Assembly (NCBI GenBank): GCA_020634015.1
Contig: JACKCN010000008.1
Coordinates: 62,001 to 126,000 of the forward strand
Direction of reading: 5' to 3'
Length of the DNA: 64,000 nucleotides
Source of the DNA: Candidatus Delongbacteria bacterium
Lineage (GTDB): Bacteria; CAIWAD01
Each line of letters starts with the position of its first letter. Position 1 is the stretch's first letter. The translations under genes were made by a program, and so were the position numbers. A model generated the notes under the pieces. It had not been told where the DNA came from. It saw only the letters and a program-made list of their open reading frames with translations, and did not search any database. Below are positions 8,600-17,200 of this stretch, piece after piece.

Positions 8600-8815
8600 G
8601 CACCCACCACGCCAGCTGCCGGGCCAGCCGAGTTTGCTGGCCTCCAGCCAGCTGCCAGGCCAGCCGAGGCTGCTGGCCTCCCGCCAGCTGCCGCACCAGC
8701 CGAGGATGCTGGCCTCCCGCCTGCTGCCAAACCAGCTTAGGATGCTGGCCTCCCGCCAGCTGCTAGGCCAGCCGGCGTTGCTGGCCCCCCGCCAGCCGCC
8801 AGGCCAGCACCTATT
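8600..8815 (+). repeat. 36-bp hairpin-forming minisatellite, five full units plus a partial one
   Basis: Units begin at 8636, 8672, 8708, 8744 and 8780, each exactly 36 bp, with a degenerate partial unit before them. Each begins GCTGGCC and contains an inverted pair GCTGGC/GCCAGC around a five-base loop, so every unit can fold into a small stem-loop. The period is a multiple of three, so frames stay open and give Ala/Pro-rich or Leu/Arg-rich repeat peptides, but none of these has a convincing start and ribosome site. The 8413-8599 stretch before it shows nothing recognisable. Confidence 0.85.
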
Positions 8816-8852
8816 TTATCCGGGTGATATTGCAGTTTTGTTTTATCCGGGT
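8814..8852 (+). promoter_or_regulatory. Pair of TTTTATCCGGGT repeats, probable operator/promoter of the DUF2239 gene
   Basis: The 12-mer TTTTATCCGGGT occurs at 8814-8825 and again at 8841-8852, 27 bp apart, in an A/T-rich patch between GC-rich repeats and the gene start at 8881. The second copy extends to TTATCCGGGTAA, an imperfect palindrome (TTAYCC/GGRTAA type), and the first copy is similar (TTATCCGGGTGA). Two palindromic sites about 2.5 helical turns apart immediately before a gene look like a regulator-binding region. The regulator is not identified. Confidence 0.5.
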
Positions 8853-8880
8853 AAATTGTGGAAAACCAGATGGAGGTGGC

Positions 8881-9501
8881 ATGCAGGCAGAACACGGGCT
8901 CACAACGTGCATTGCGTTCGAAGGCAAGGTCAGGCTGGCCGAGGGCGAGCTGGTGGATGTGGCGGCAGCCGTCCGGCACAGACTGGACCAGGATGACTTG
9001 GCTCAGGTGCTGGTGTTTGATGGCCAGACCAGCCGGGTCATTGATCTTGATCTGCGCGGCAGCGTGCAGAATGTGCGGGACCGGATCACAAGCGGCTCCG
9101 GCACATCGGAAGCGACGGGACAATCGGACAACCCGGAAACAACGCGCCGACCGGGACGCCCGAAATTGGGTGTGGTGGCCCGGGAGATCACGCTGCTGCC
9201 CCGTCATTGGGAGTGGCTGGCCGCCCAGCCCGGCGGGGCCAGTGTGGCCTTGCGCAAACTGGTGGAGGCCGCACGCCGCGATCAGGGGGGAAGCAACCGG
9301 GTGCGGCTGGCCCGGGAATCCTGCTATCGATTCATGCAGGCCATGGCCGGTGACGAGCCCGGTTTCGAGGAGGCCAGTCGCGCGCTGTTCGCTGGCAATG
9401 AAACGGGTTTTCGCGAAAGCGTGTCACCGTGGCCCGCGGATGTTGCCGCACATGCGCGCAGGCTGGCCGCGCCTTCTTTCACGGAGGAGGTCGTGGCCTG
9501 A
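8881..9501 (+). CDS. DUF2239 family protein
   Basis: The protein has 206 residues; the ATG at 8881 follows TGGAGGTGGC. The N-terminal domain ('TTCIAFEGKVRLAEGELVDVA', 'VLVFDGQTSRVIDLDLRG') and the C-terminal part ('GRPKLGVVAREITLLPRHWEWLAAQPGGASVALRKLV') match the DUF2239 layout, which ends in a helical segment resembling a DNA-binding or protein-interaction module ('FMQAMAGDEPGFEEASRALFAGN'). No biochemical role is established for the family. The operator-like repeats upstream suggest it is regulated on its own. Confidence 0.8.
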   Translation: MQAEHGLTTCIAFEGKVRLAEGELVDVAAAVRHRLDQDDLAQVLVFDGQTSRVIDLDLRGSVQNVRDRITSGSGTSEATGQSDNPETTRRPGRPKLGVVAREITLLPRHWEWLAAQPGGASVALRKLVEAARRDQGGSNRVRLARESCYRFMQAMAGDEPGFEEASRALFAGNETGFRESVSPWPADVAAHARRLAAPSFTEEVVA

Positions 9502-9513
9502 TTCAATGTGTGC

Positions 9514-10263
9514 TCAGGAACGGTGGGCCGGTGTACGCACCAGCAAGAAAAGCCAGACCACACCGGGTGTGGCACAGAGGAAGGCCAGCCAGGGCAGCTG
9601 CCCCGGCCCCGGATTGATGAAGGTCTGCAATCCACTGGCCCGGGATTGAAGCAGGATCAGTGAGAGCAGGTTGTTGAGGGCATGCAGTGCCATGGCCGGC
9701 ACCAGACTGTCCAGCCGGTCACGCAGCAGACCCAGTGCCAGAGCCAGCAGGAAGAGCTCGGCGACATGCCAGGGGTTCAGGTGCATCAGGGCGAAAAACA
9801 GAGCGGGCACGATCAACGAGCCGCGCCGACCAAAACGGCTGATCCAGAGCCAGGGGACAAATCCGCGGAAGAAGGTCTCTTCCATCAGGGGAGCAACCAG
9901 CAACACGGACAGGAACAGCAGCGCCGATTCCGTTGGAGACCCCGACTGCCAGGACTGCCAGAGCAGTGTGTTGTAGGCCTCCGGCACGGGGATCAGCAAG
10001 CCAAGGATGGCGTACAGCAACTGGAAGGCCAGTGCCAGCGAGATCAGCAGGGGCATGGCCCAGAACCATGACACACGGCTGCGCAAGGGGATCACGGCGG
10101 GGCGCAGGTTGGCCGACAGGACCAGCAGGCAGGGCAGCCCCACCAGCAGTTCCACGAAGATCGAGATCAGGCGCGTGTTGACACCCTGCCCGCCCGAACC
10201 GGGAATGAACAGGATGGCGGCCACGGGAACCAGCAGGGCCACACTGCGCTCGCGCTCAGTCAC
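9514..10263 (-). CDS. CPBP-family intramembrane metalloprotease
   Basis: The protein has 249 residues. The GTG start at 10263 overlaps the end of the upstream TrmH gene by 8 bp (GTGACTGA), indicating translational coupling; a further in-frame ATG at 10302 would lie deeper in that gene. There are about seven membrane helices. The CPBP (Rce1-like) motifs are present: 'APLMEETFFRG' (motif 1, EExxxR), 'FFALMHLNPWH' (motif 2 with the metal-binding histidine) and 'PAMALHALNN' (motif 3). Such proteins are glutamate-type or metal-dependent intramembrane proteases, or act in bacteriocin self-immunity. The substrate is unknown. It is the last gene of a four-gene operon. Confidence 0.85.
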   Translation of the reverse strand: MTERERSVALLVPVAAILFIPGSGGQGVNTRLISIFVELLVGLPCLLVLSANLRPAVIPLRSRVSWFWAMPLLISLALAFQLLYAILGLLIPVPEAYNTLLWQSWQSGSPTESALLFLSVLLVAPLMEETFFRGFVPWLWISRFGRRGSLIVPALFFALMHLNPWHVAELFLLALALGLLRDRLDSLVPAMALHALNNLLSLILLQSRASGLQTFINPGPGQLPWLAFLCATPGVVWLFLLVRTPAHRS

Positions 10264-11038
10264 GCGAACCCTGGCGGAATTGTTCCCAGGCGGCCACGGC
10301 AAAGGCGTGGCCCACGTTGAGGCTCTCCACCGAACCGGCTCCCGGAATGGCCAGGCTCAGTCCCAGATGAGGACGGGAATCACCGAGTCCGTGGCTCTCG
10401 CTGCCCATCACGAGCACGTCACCGGGCTGGAAGTGAAACTGGTCCAGACTCGTGCTGGCGGCTCCATCCAGGCCGATCAACCGGTGTGATCCGGCGAGGT
10501 CCGCCAGATCCCCTTCGTCCAGCCGTACCGCGTGTGACAGGCGGAAGACGGCACCCATCGACGCACGCAGCACCTTGGTGTTGCCCACATCGGCGCAGGC
10601 TCCCACCAGTCCGACCCGGCGAATGCCGAACCAGGCGGCCGTGCGGATCACACTGCCCAGATTCCCGGGATCGGCCAGGCCATCCAGCAGCAGCTGGGGA
10701 CCTTGCGCCGCCATGAGCGCGTCACGGGATTCCAGCTCCGCCGGGCACTCCGCCAGTGCGATGATGCCTTCGGGTGCGGGCTGCGCGGCCAGTTTCACCG
10801 CATCGGATTCATGGATGCGCCAGAGCAGGTCGTCACGCTGGAGACGGCGGAGGACAGGAGCGGGCAAGCGCTCGGCAGCGGAATCGGTGAGATACACCTC
10901 GCGCAGGGGCCAGCGCGAGAGCAGCAGTTCGTCCAGACACTTGAAGCCCGGTACCAGAACCAGAGCGAGTTCACGGCGTGTGCGGGAGTGGTGCAGCTCC
11001 AGCAGGGACTTGAGCTGGCTGCGGGATGTGTCATGCAT
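10256..11038 (-). CDS. TrmH/SpoU-family RNA 2'-O-ribose methyltransferase
   Basis: The protein has 260 residues. An N-terminal substrate-binding region (~1-95, L30e-like) is followed by the SPOUT domain with all three motifs: 'DGLADPGNLGSVIRTAAWFG' (motif 1), 'VLVMGSESHGLG' (motif 2) and 'LAIPGAGSVESLNVGHAFAVAAWE' (motif 3). The last forms the trefoil knot and S-adenosylmethionine pocket. It probably methylates a ribose in 23S rRNA or tRNA; the site is not predictable. It sits 45 bp after the PII-like gene and overlaps the CPBP gene. Confidence 0.85.
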   Translation of the reverse strand: MHDTSRSQLKSLLELHHSRTRRELALVLVPGFKCLDELLLSRWPLREVYLTDSAAERLPAPVLRRLQRDDLLWRIHESDAVKLAAQPAPEGIIALAECPAELESRDALMAAQGPQLLLDGLADPGNLGSVIRTAAWFGIRRVGLVGACADVGNTKVLRASMGAVFRLSHAVRLDEGDLADLAGSHRLIGLDGAASTSLDQFHFQPGDVLVMGSESHGLGDSRPHLGLSLAIPGAGSVESLNVGHAFAVAAWEQFRQGSRD

Positions 11039-11083
11039 GACTGTTCCGGAAAGGTGACGCGGAGCGAGCGGGCAATCGGGACC

Positions 11084-11425
11084 TCAGACGGGACCTCGCA
11101 GGCCCATGCCGTAGATCTCGACCACGGGCAGCGCGATCACCAGTCCATGACCCGGCTGTGAGACGGGGCCCACCACTTCTTCGAAAACCTGGACCACGGA
11201 CGCCACCTGGGCATCTTCCACCACGGTCAGCAGAGTCTTGTTGTGGGGGCGGTTGCCCGAGAGCAGGCCCTTGAGGCCGGCAAAGATCGGGATGTCATGG
11301 CTGAGGATGCGGCCCATGCCCACGCTGTCAAGCACGGTGGCACCCCGTACATCCACTTCCAGGAAGGCCTGGATCAGGTCATCCAGCAGTTCTTCCTTGT
11401 TCAGGATGACCACCAGCAGCTTCAT
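11084..11425 (-). CDS. PII-like small regulatory protein
   Basis: The protein has 113 residues from the ATG at 11425, seven bases after the stop of the PTS IIA-like gene. The first strand 'MKLLVVILNKEELLDDLIQAFLEVDVRGATVLDS' has the beta-alpha-beta ferredoxin-like layout of nitrogen-regulatory PII and PII-like proteins. It has a long loop region ('GMGRILSHDIPIFAGLKGLL', corresponding to the T-loop) and a second half ending 'VVEIYGMGLRGPV'. The classical uridylylation tyrosine context is not evident, so this is probably a PII-like nucleotide sensor rather than GlnB. Pairing with a IIA-type protein suggests a shared signalling task. Confidence 0.6.
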   Translation of the reverse strand: MKLLVVILNKEELLDDLIQAFLEVDVRGATVLDSVGMGRILSHDIPIFAGLKGLLSGNRPHNKTLLTVVEDAQVASVVQVFEEVVGPVSQPGHGLVIALPVVEIYGMGLRGPV

Positions 11426-11432
11426 CGAGGCC

Positions 11433-11900
11433 TCAGATATCCAGGAAGTCGTGTTCGCAGTTTTCCACGGCGTGCAGGATTTCCTCTGCCGTGGCCAGGG
11501 ACTCCAGCCGTTCCGCAAGACCGTGTTTGGCCAGCCGACTGATGCGGGCCAGCAGCTTGAGGTGCATGGACGTCATGCCGGTTGCGGTGAGCAGCAGCAC
11601 CAGAACCGATGCGGCCTGTCCGTCCGGTGCGCCGAAATCCAGCCCGGGGCGGAACAGACCGATGGCCACGATCGGTTCATCCACGGGCCAGGTGTTTCCG
11701 TGGGGAATGGCGACGCCACAGCCGATTCCGGTGGGATATTCCGCTTCCCGCTCCAGCACCATGGACAAGGCATCCGCGGGCCGCTCGAGAACTCCCCGCT
11801 CGTGCAGGGTCTCGATCAGCAGGCGGATGGCGGCCGTTTTTTCAGCCGGAGCATCGGCCACGACGATCTGGGCGTCGCTCAGCAGGTCTGTGAATTTCAT
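11433..11900 (-). CDS. PTS IIA (PtsN/fructose-type) domain protein
   Basis: The protein has 155 residues from the ATG at 11900. The fold and motif are those of EIIA of the mannitol/fructose family: N-terminal 'KFTDLLSDAQIVV', helix 'KTAAIRLLIETLHERGVL', and the phospho-accepting histidine in 'GIGCGVAIPHGNT' (about residue 65). Later come 'IVAIGLFRPGLDFGAPDGQAASVLVLLL' and 'HLKLLARISRLAKHG'. No EIIB, EIIC, HPr or EI gene is nearby, so a regulatory role like EIIA-Ntr is more likely than sugar uptake. It is the first gene of the operon running down to 9514. Confidence 0.8.
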   Translation of the reverse strand: MKFTDLLSDAQIVVADAPAEKTAAIRLLIETLHERGVLERPADALSMVLEREAEYPTGIGCGVAIPHGNTWPVDEPIVAIGLFRPGLDFGAPDGQAASVLVLLLTATGMTSMHLKLLARISRLAKHGLAERLESLATAEEILHAVENCEHDFLDI

Positions 11901-12296
11901 GGGGGTCTTCCACCAGGCTCGGCAGCGCACGGAGTTGCCACAACGGGAACGGTCCCAAGTCTTGTGCGCACAACAGGGGCGGAAAGTAGAAAAGGCTGGC
12001 GGGGCAGGCAACGCAATTGCCCTCCCGCTTGAAACTGGCGGGAGTGACAGGCCCGACAAACTTCATTTTCCTGAGGTGAGGATGTCTTCTTCGGGACTGA
12101 GCGACAGGAATTAACTTCGCCACCTGACGATAGATCGGCAGACGCAGCTTTCATCAAATCCCGCGTATGACCGGACTCAGCATCCCGTGCTGATCTGTCC
12201 GCCCATCGCATGCACTGGAATTCCACGGCATGTCCGGGGTTATGGCCCACGAGCGCCGGGGGCTACGGCAGGACTCGTTCAATGGTGGACCCTCCA
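11901..12296. other. Divergent intergenic region between PTS IIA-like and histidine kinase genes
   Basis: About 396 bp without a supported gene. It should hold promoters for the minus-strand operon and the plus-strand kinase, but no convincing -35/-10 pair was found. A short inverted repeat CTCCCGC (12022-12028) / GCGGGAG (12038-12044) is present and could form a hairpin. Confidence 0.4.
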
Positions 12297-13511
12297 ATGG
12301 AATACAACACCGCTCTGAGCGCCGCGCGCAGTCTGCTGAACGGACTGGAACAGGCCACACTTCTGCTGGACGGCCAGGGCACCGTGCTCCATGCCAATCC
12401 TGCCTTTCATCGCTTGCCCGGGCAGACGTCGGTGATCGTGCCCAGCCTTGATGATCTGCTGGATGCCGGAGCCGCGGCCCGGCTGAAAGCCCGGTGCGCG
12501 GGCGCGACCAACGGCCATCAGGGTGCGTTCGAACTGGAGCTGCGTCAGTCGGTGCCGCTGGGGGCGCTCCCGGAGGCCCTGAAAACCCGGGCCCGGCTCT
12601 CAGGCGTCGAGATGGGGCGGACCCGCTTCTTCACCCTTCAGTTGGAAATGACGGAAGTGACCACATCGCACGAGAGCCTTTTCAGCAGCCTGGTGGAGTT
12701 TTCTCCCAGCGGCATGGTGCTGGTGGACGGACAGGGCCGGATCCTGCTGGTGAACCGTGCGGTCGAGGAATGTTTTGGCTATTCCCGCGACGAGCTGCTT
12801 GGCAAGCACGTCGAGGAGCTGCTGCCGTCACGGCTGCGCCAGGGGCATCAGTCGCTGCGCCAGGCTTTTCTCCGGTCGCCCAGTACCCGACCCATGGGCT
12901 CCGGGCGGGATCTGTACGCCGCCCGCAAGGACGGCAGCGAGTTTCCGGTGGAGGTAGGCCTGAATCCCGTACCGGGTACCGAAGGCCCCGAAGTCCTGGC
13001 CGTGATCGTGGATATCAGCGAGCGCAAGGCCATGGAACGGGAGACCGCGCGGCTGCAGGAAAAACTGCAGCAGGCCCAGAAGATGGAAAGCCTGGGAGTG
13101 CTGGCAGGGGGCGTAGCCCACGACTTCAACAACCTGTTGACCGGTGTGATCGGCAATTCGGATCTGGCGCTGCTCTCGCTGCCGGAAACCTCGCCCGCCT
13201 GTGCCAACCTGATCGACATCCAGCGCACGGCGCTGCGGGCGGCCGACCTCTGTCGCCAGATGCTGGCCTACTCGGGCCGTGGACGCTTTGAGATCAAGTC
13301 CATTGACCTGAATGGAGTGATCGAGGAGATGCTCCAGTTGCTGCATTCGAACATCGATTCGTCCATCCAGATCGCGAACAAGCTGAAGTCCGGATTGCCA
13401 GCCATCGAGGGCGATCCCTCACAGGTCGGCCAGGTGGTGATGAATCTGGTTCTCAACGCGGCCGAGGCGATGCCCGAGGGGGAGGCCGCATCGAACTGCG
13501 CACGGGCTTGA
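12297..13511 (+). CDS. Hybrid sensor histidine kinase, N-terminal part (cut by a frameshift)
   Basis: The reading frame gives 404 residues: a short N-terminal PAS-like domain, a second PAS domain ('LVEFSPSGMVLVDGQGRILLV', 'RKDGSEFPVEV', ~135-250) and a HisKA domain with the phospho-accepting histidine in 'LAGGVAHDFNNLL'. The first half of the ATPase domain follows, up to 'VVMNLVLNAAEAMPEG'. The frame is lost at a G5 run (13478-13482), giving the nonsense tail '..EAASNCARA'. One more G would join it to the next entry. ATG 12297 follows GGTGGA; ATG 12282 (AGGA upstream) is an alternative. No membrane helix is seen, so it should be a cytoplasmic sensor. It is related to the intact kinase at 42065-44335. 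Confidence 0.75.
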   Translation: MEYNTALSAARSLLNGLEQATLLLDGQGTVLHANPAFHRLPGQTSVIVPSLDDLLDAGAAARLKARCAGATNGHQGAFELELRQSVPLGALPEALKTRARLSGVEMGRTRFFTLQLEMTEVTTSHESLFSSLVEFSPSGMVLVDGQGRILLVNRAVEECFGYSRDELLGKHVEELLPSRLRQGHQSLRQAFLRSPSTRPMGSGRDLYAARKDGSEFPVEVGLNPVPGTEGPEVLAVIVDISERKAMERETARLQEKLQQAQKMESLGVLAGGVAHDFNNLLTGVIGNSDLALLSLPETSPACANLIDIQRTALRAADLCRQMLAYSGRGRFEIKSIDLNGVIEEMLQLLHSNIDSSIQIANKLKSGLPAIEGDPSQVGQVVMNLVLNAAEAMPEGEAASNCARA

Positions 13512-14224
13512 TCGAAGCGGATCAGACCTACCTGAACAGTCTCCAGCTGCACGACCGCACCACCCCCGGCACCTTCATCTCGATGGAAGTCACGGACACG
13601 GGGTCGGGCATGGACAGTCTGACCCTGGAACGGATCTTCGACCCCTTCTTCACCACCAAGTTCACGGGCCGTGGTCTGGGCTTGGCCGCCGTGGCCGGCA
13701 TCGTGCGGGGACACAAGGGCGGAATCTTCGTGACCAGCACACCGGGAAAGGGCAGCAGCTTCCGTGTCCTCTTTCCGTGCTCGGATCTGCCCGTCACCCC
13801 GCAGAGTGACGATGTGCTCAGCGTAGTGAGCATTGCACGGGCGAAGCGTCTGCTGATCGTGGACGATGAGCCGGTGGTGCGGGAAGTCCTCTGCAACACG
13901 CTGCATCAGGCGGGTTACAAGGTCGTGGCGGCCGCCGATGGAGAATCGGGTCTGGCGCTGTTCCGGGAACGGGCCGAGTCCTGGGATCTGGTGCTGCTGG
14001 ACCTGACCATGCCGGGCATGGGGGGCGAAGAGGTCTTTCGCCTGATCCGCGAACAGAAACCCGCGCTGCCCATTCTGATGATGAGCGGCTATGACGAGAG
14101 CGAAGTCACCCTGCGTCTGGACGGCCAGGGAAGTTCCGGCTTTCTGCAGAAACCCCTGCGGCCCCAGCAGGTTCTCGAGTGCATTCATTCGGTGCTGAAC
14201 CCTGAAGGCAACGGGCTGGCCTGA
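13508..14224 (+). CDS. Hybrid sensor histidine kinase, C-terminal part (after the frameshift)
   Basis: This frame carries the rest of the ATPase domain ('MEVTDTGSGMD', 'IFDPFFTTKFTGRGLGLAAVAGI', i.e. the N-terminal part of the G1/F/G2 boxes) and a complete receiver domain. The receiver has 'LLIVDDEPVVREVL', the phospho-aspartate in 'WDLVLLDLTMPGMGG' and the conserved lysine in 'GFLQKPLRP'. The apparent TTG start at 13508 has no ribosome site and lies mid-domain, so this is the continuation of the upstream frame, not a separate gene. Joined, the protein would have about 642 residues. Whether the lesion is real, phase-variable or a consensus error cannot be told here. Confidence 0.75.
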   Translation: MIEADQTYLNSLQLHDRTTPGTFISMEVTDTGSGMDSLTLERIFDPFFTTKFTGRGLGLAAVAGIVRGHKGGIFVTSTPGKGSSFRVLFPCSDLPVTPQSDDVLSVVSIARAKRLLIVDDEPVVREVLCNTLHQAGYKVVAAADGESGLALFRERAESWDLVLLDLTMPGMGGEEVFRLIREQKPALPILMMSGYDESEVTLRLDGQGSSGFLQKPLRPQQVLECIHSVLNPEGNGLA

Positions 14225-14228
14225 CCCT

Positions 14229-17200
14229 TCAGGCGTAGCCGTGTGCCAGCAGCTCCTGCAGACTGAGTGGCGCGGGGCGCTGGCGATTCTCCAGGGCCGA
14301 GGCGAACGCCTCGGCCGCAGCCAGGGTGGTGGTGTAGCCCAGTTGTGCTCGCAACGCAGCCTCGCGAATCACGAAACTGTCGGCAATGGCCGCACCCGAC
14401 CCCGTGGTATTGATCAGAAAGTCCACCCCGCCCCCGGCGATGTGATCCACGATGTGGGCCGCGCCTTCCAGCCGCGCCTCGTTGACCTTTGGCACACGCA
14501 GACAGGGAATGCCGCCCGCATGCAGTGCCGCGGCGGTGCCGCCCGTGGCCAGCAGGTCCAGGCCCAGAGCATGCAGACGGGCGCCCAGCCGCGCGGCGCG
14601 GGGCTTGTCCTCGTCGCGCACGCTGATGAAGACCCGTCCTTCCATGGGAAAGCGCGTGCCCGCGGCCAGCTGGGAAAAGGCGAAGGCCTCCGGGAAACTG
14701 CGTCCCATTCCCATCACTTCTCCCGTGGACTTCATTTCGGGCCCCAGCAATGGATCACTGCCCGGGAAACGGCCGAAGGGAAACACGGGCTGTTTCACGC
14801 TGACGAAACCGGGATCCTTGAGACCGTCGGGAGCGGCGTCGGACAGACTCATTCCGCTCATCACCAGCGCTCCCACCTTGGCCAGGGCAAACCCCCGGGC
14901 CTTGGCGATGAAAGGCACCGTGCGCGAGGCCCGCGGATTGACTTCCAGCAGGAACAGACCCTCGGGATGCAGGGCCAGCTGGGCATTCATCAGACCCACC
15001 ACGCCCAGCTCGAGAGCCAGGCGGGTCACCAGTTGTGATACTTCTCGCAGGCGCGACGATTCCAGGCTGTGGGGTGGAAAACTGCAGGCGCTGTCGCCCG
15101 AGTGGATGCCCGCCTCCTCGATGTGCTGCATGATGCCCGCCACCAGCACGCGCTGGCCGTCGCAGACCAGGTCCACATCCAGCTCGATCGAATTCTCGAG
15201 ATAGCGGTCGAGCAGCACGGGTCCCTGACCGCTCTCGATCTTCACCCGCTTGAGCCAGCGGCCCAGCTCGTCCGGGTCGTGCACCACCTCCATCGAACGG
15301 CCACCGAGCACATAGGAAGGCCGTACCATCAGGGGATACCCCAGTTGCTCGCCCAGCGCCAGGGCCTGCTCGGCGTTGCGCGCCGTATCACCCGCGGGTT
15401 GCAGGATGCCCAGCCGGGTGACCAGCTCGTGGAAACGCTGGCGATCCTCGCAGAGATCGATCACCGCGGGCGGAGTGCCCAGGATTGGAACCCCGGCCTC
15501 CTCGAGGGCTCGGGCCAGCTTGAGCGGGGTCTGTCCGCCGTACTGGATCACGACTCCGCTGGGGCGTTCGACGCGCACGATCTCGAGCACTTCTTCCAGG
15601 CAGAGCGGTTCGAAGTACAGGCGATCGCTGGTATCGGTGTCTGTCGAGACGGTTTCCGGATTGCAGTTGACCATGATGGTCTGGAAGCCCGCCTCGCGCA
15701 GCGCGAGCGCGGCGTGCACGCAGCAATAGTCGAACTCGATGCCCTGGCCGATCCGGTTGGGGCCGCTGCCCAGAATCATCATCCGGGGACGACTGTCCGG
15801 GCGGGCCTCGCACTCCTCGCCCCAGGTGCTGTACAGGTAGGCGGTGTCCGCCTCGAACTCGGCCGCGCAGGAATCCACGCGCTTGTACACGGGGTGCAGT
15901 CCCGCGGCGTGGCGCAGGGCCCGGACGTCCTGTTCGGCGCACTCACAAAGACGGGCCAGCCGGGCATCGGAGAATCCCAGTCGTTTCAGCAGTGGCAGCC
16001 GCGCCTCAAGCTCCTTCAGACGTGTCTCCCGGGGGAATGCAAGCAGCTCCGTTTCGTGTGTCACCAGCGCCTCAAGCTCCCGCAGGAACCAGGGGTCAAT
16101 GGCGCACAGGGCGTGCAGTTCCATGACCGACCAGCCCTCGCGCAGGGCCTGGGCCACGAAGAGCAGCCGTTCCGGGCCGACCACCGTGATGCAGGACTCC
16201 AGCAGGGGGCGCGGCCAGTGGCCGGCGCTGTCGGGAGTCGGACAGGGGCGTTCGTCCAGCCCTTCCAGCCCGCTTTCCAGGCTGCGCAGAGCTTTCTGCA
16301 GCGCTTCGGCAAAACTGCCGCCCAGGGCCATCGCCTCACCCACCGAACTCATCTGGGTACCCAGCGAGGCGCGTGCGGCGGGAAACTTCTCGAAGGCGAA
16401 ACGCGGTGCCTTGACGACCACATAGTCCAGGCTGGGCTCGAAGGAGGCCGGGGTGCGCCCGCCGGTCAGCTCGTTCTTCAACTCATCCAGTGTGTAACCG
16501 ATGGCCAGTTTGGCCGCCACCCGGGCAATGGGAAATCCCGTGGCCTTCGAGGCCAGCGCGCTGCTGCGCGAGACACGCGGATTCATTTCAATCACCACCG
16601 CGCGGCCATCGCGCGGGTTCACCGCGAACTGCACGTTGCTGCCGCCGGTGTCCACGCCGATCTCGCGCAGCACGGCGATCGAGGCGTCGCGCAGGCCCTG
16701 GTACTCCCTGTCGGTCAGGGTCATCGGAGGAGCCACCGTGATCGAGTCGCCCGTGTGCACGCCCATGGGGTCCAGGTTTTCGATGGCGCACACGATGATC
16801 GCGTTGTCGGCCCGGTCGCGTACCACCTCCAGCTCGAACTCCTTCCAGCCCAGCAGGCTTTCCTCGATCAGCAGTTCGCTGGTGGGCGATGCCTGCAGGC
16901 CGCGGGCGCAGATCTCGCGGAATTCCTCGGGACTGCGCGCGATGCCGCCCCCGCTGCCGCCCAGGGTGAAGGAAGGACGGATCACGCAGGGCAGGCCGAA
17001 GTGCTGGCGTGCGCTCTCCGCCTCGGCCATGGTGCGGGCCATGCGTGACACGGGGCTGGCCAGCCCTATGCGGTCCATCGCGTCGCGAAACAGTTCGCGG
17101 TCTTCGGCGGTGCGGATCGCCCGTGCGCTGGCCCCGATCAGTTCCACTCCGTGCATGGCCAGAACGCCGTGCGCCTCCAGTTCCAGAGTCAGATTCAGGG

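Noticed and set aside
8516..8740. Ala/Pro-rich repeat protein encoded by the minisatellite
   Set aside because: No ribosome site or convincing start; the repeat keeps several frames open on both strands simply because the period is a multiple of three.
8600..8815. Regularly spaced repeats that could be a CRISPR array
   Set aside because: The units are directly adjacent with a constant 36-bp period and no unique spacers, and no cas genes are nearby; it is a tandem minisatellite.
13508..14224. Separate stand-alone response regulator gene
   Set aside because: It begins in the middle of the ATPase domain with no ribosome site; it is the displaced 3' part of the kinase gene.
15069..17048. Long open frame (659 codons) on the plus strand
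   Set aside because: It lies entirely antisense to carB, whose product is unmistakable; the frame is open only because of high GC content, and the translation is low-complexity with no motif.
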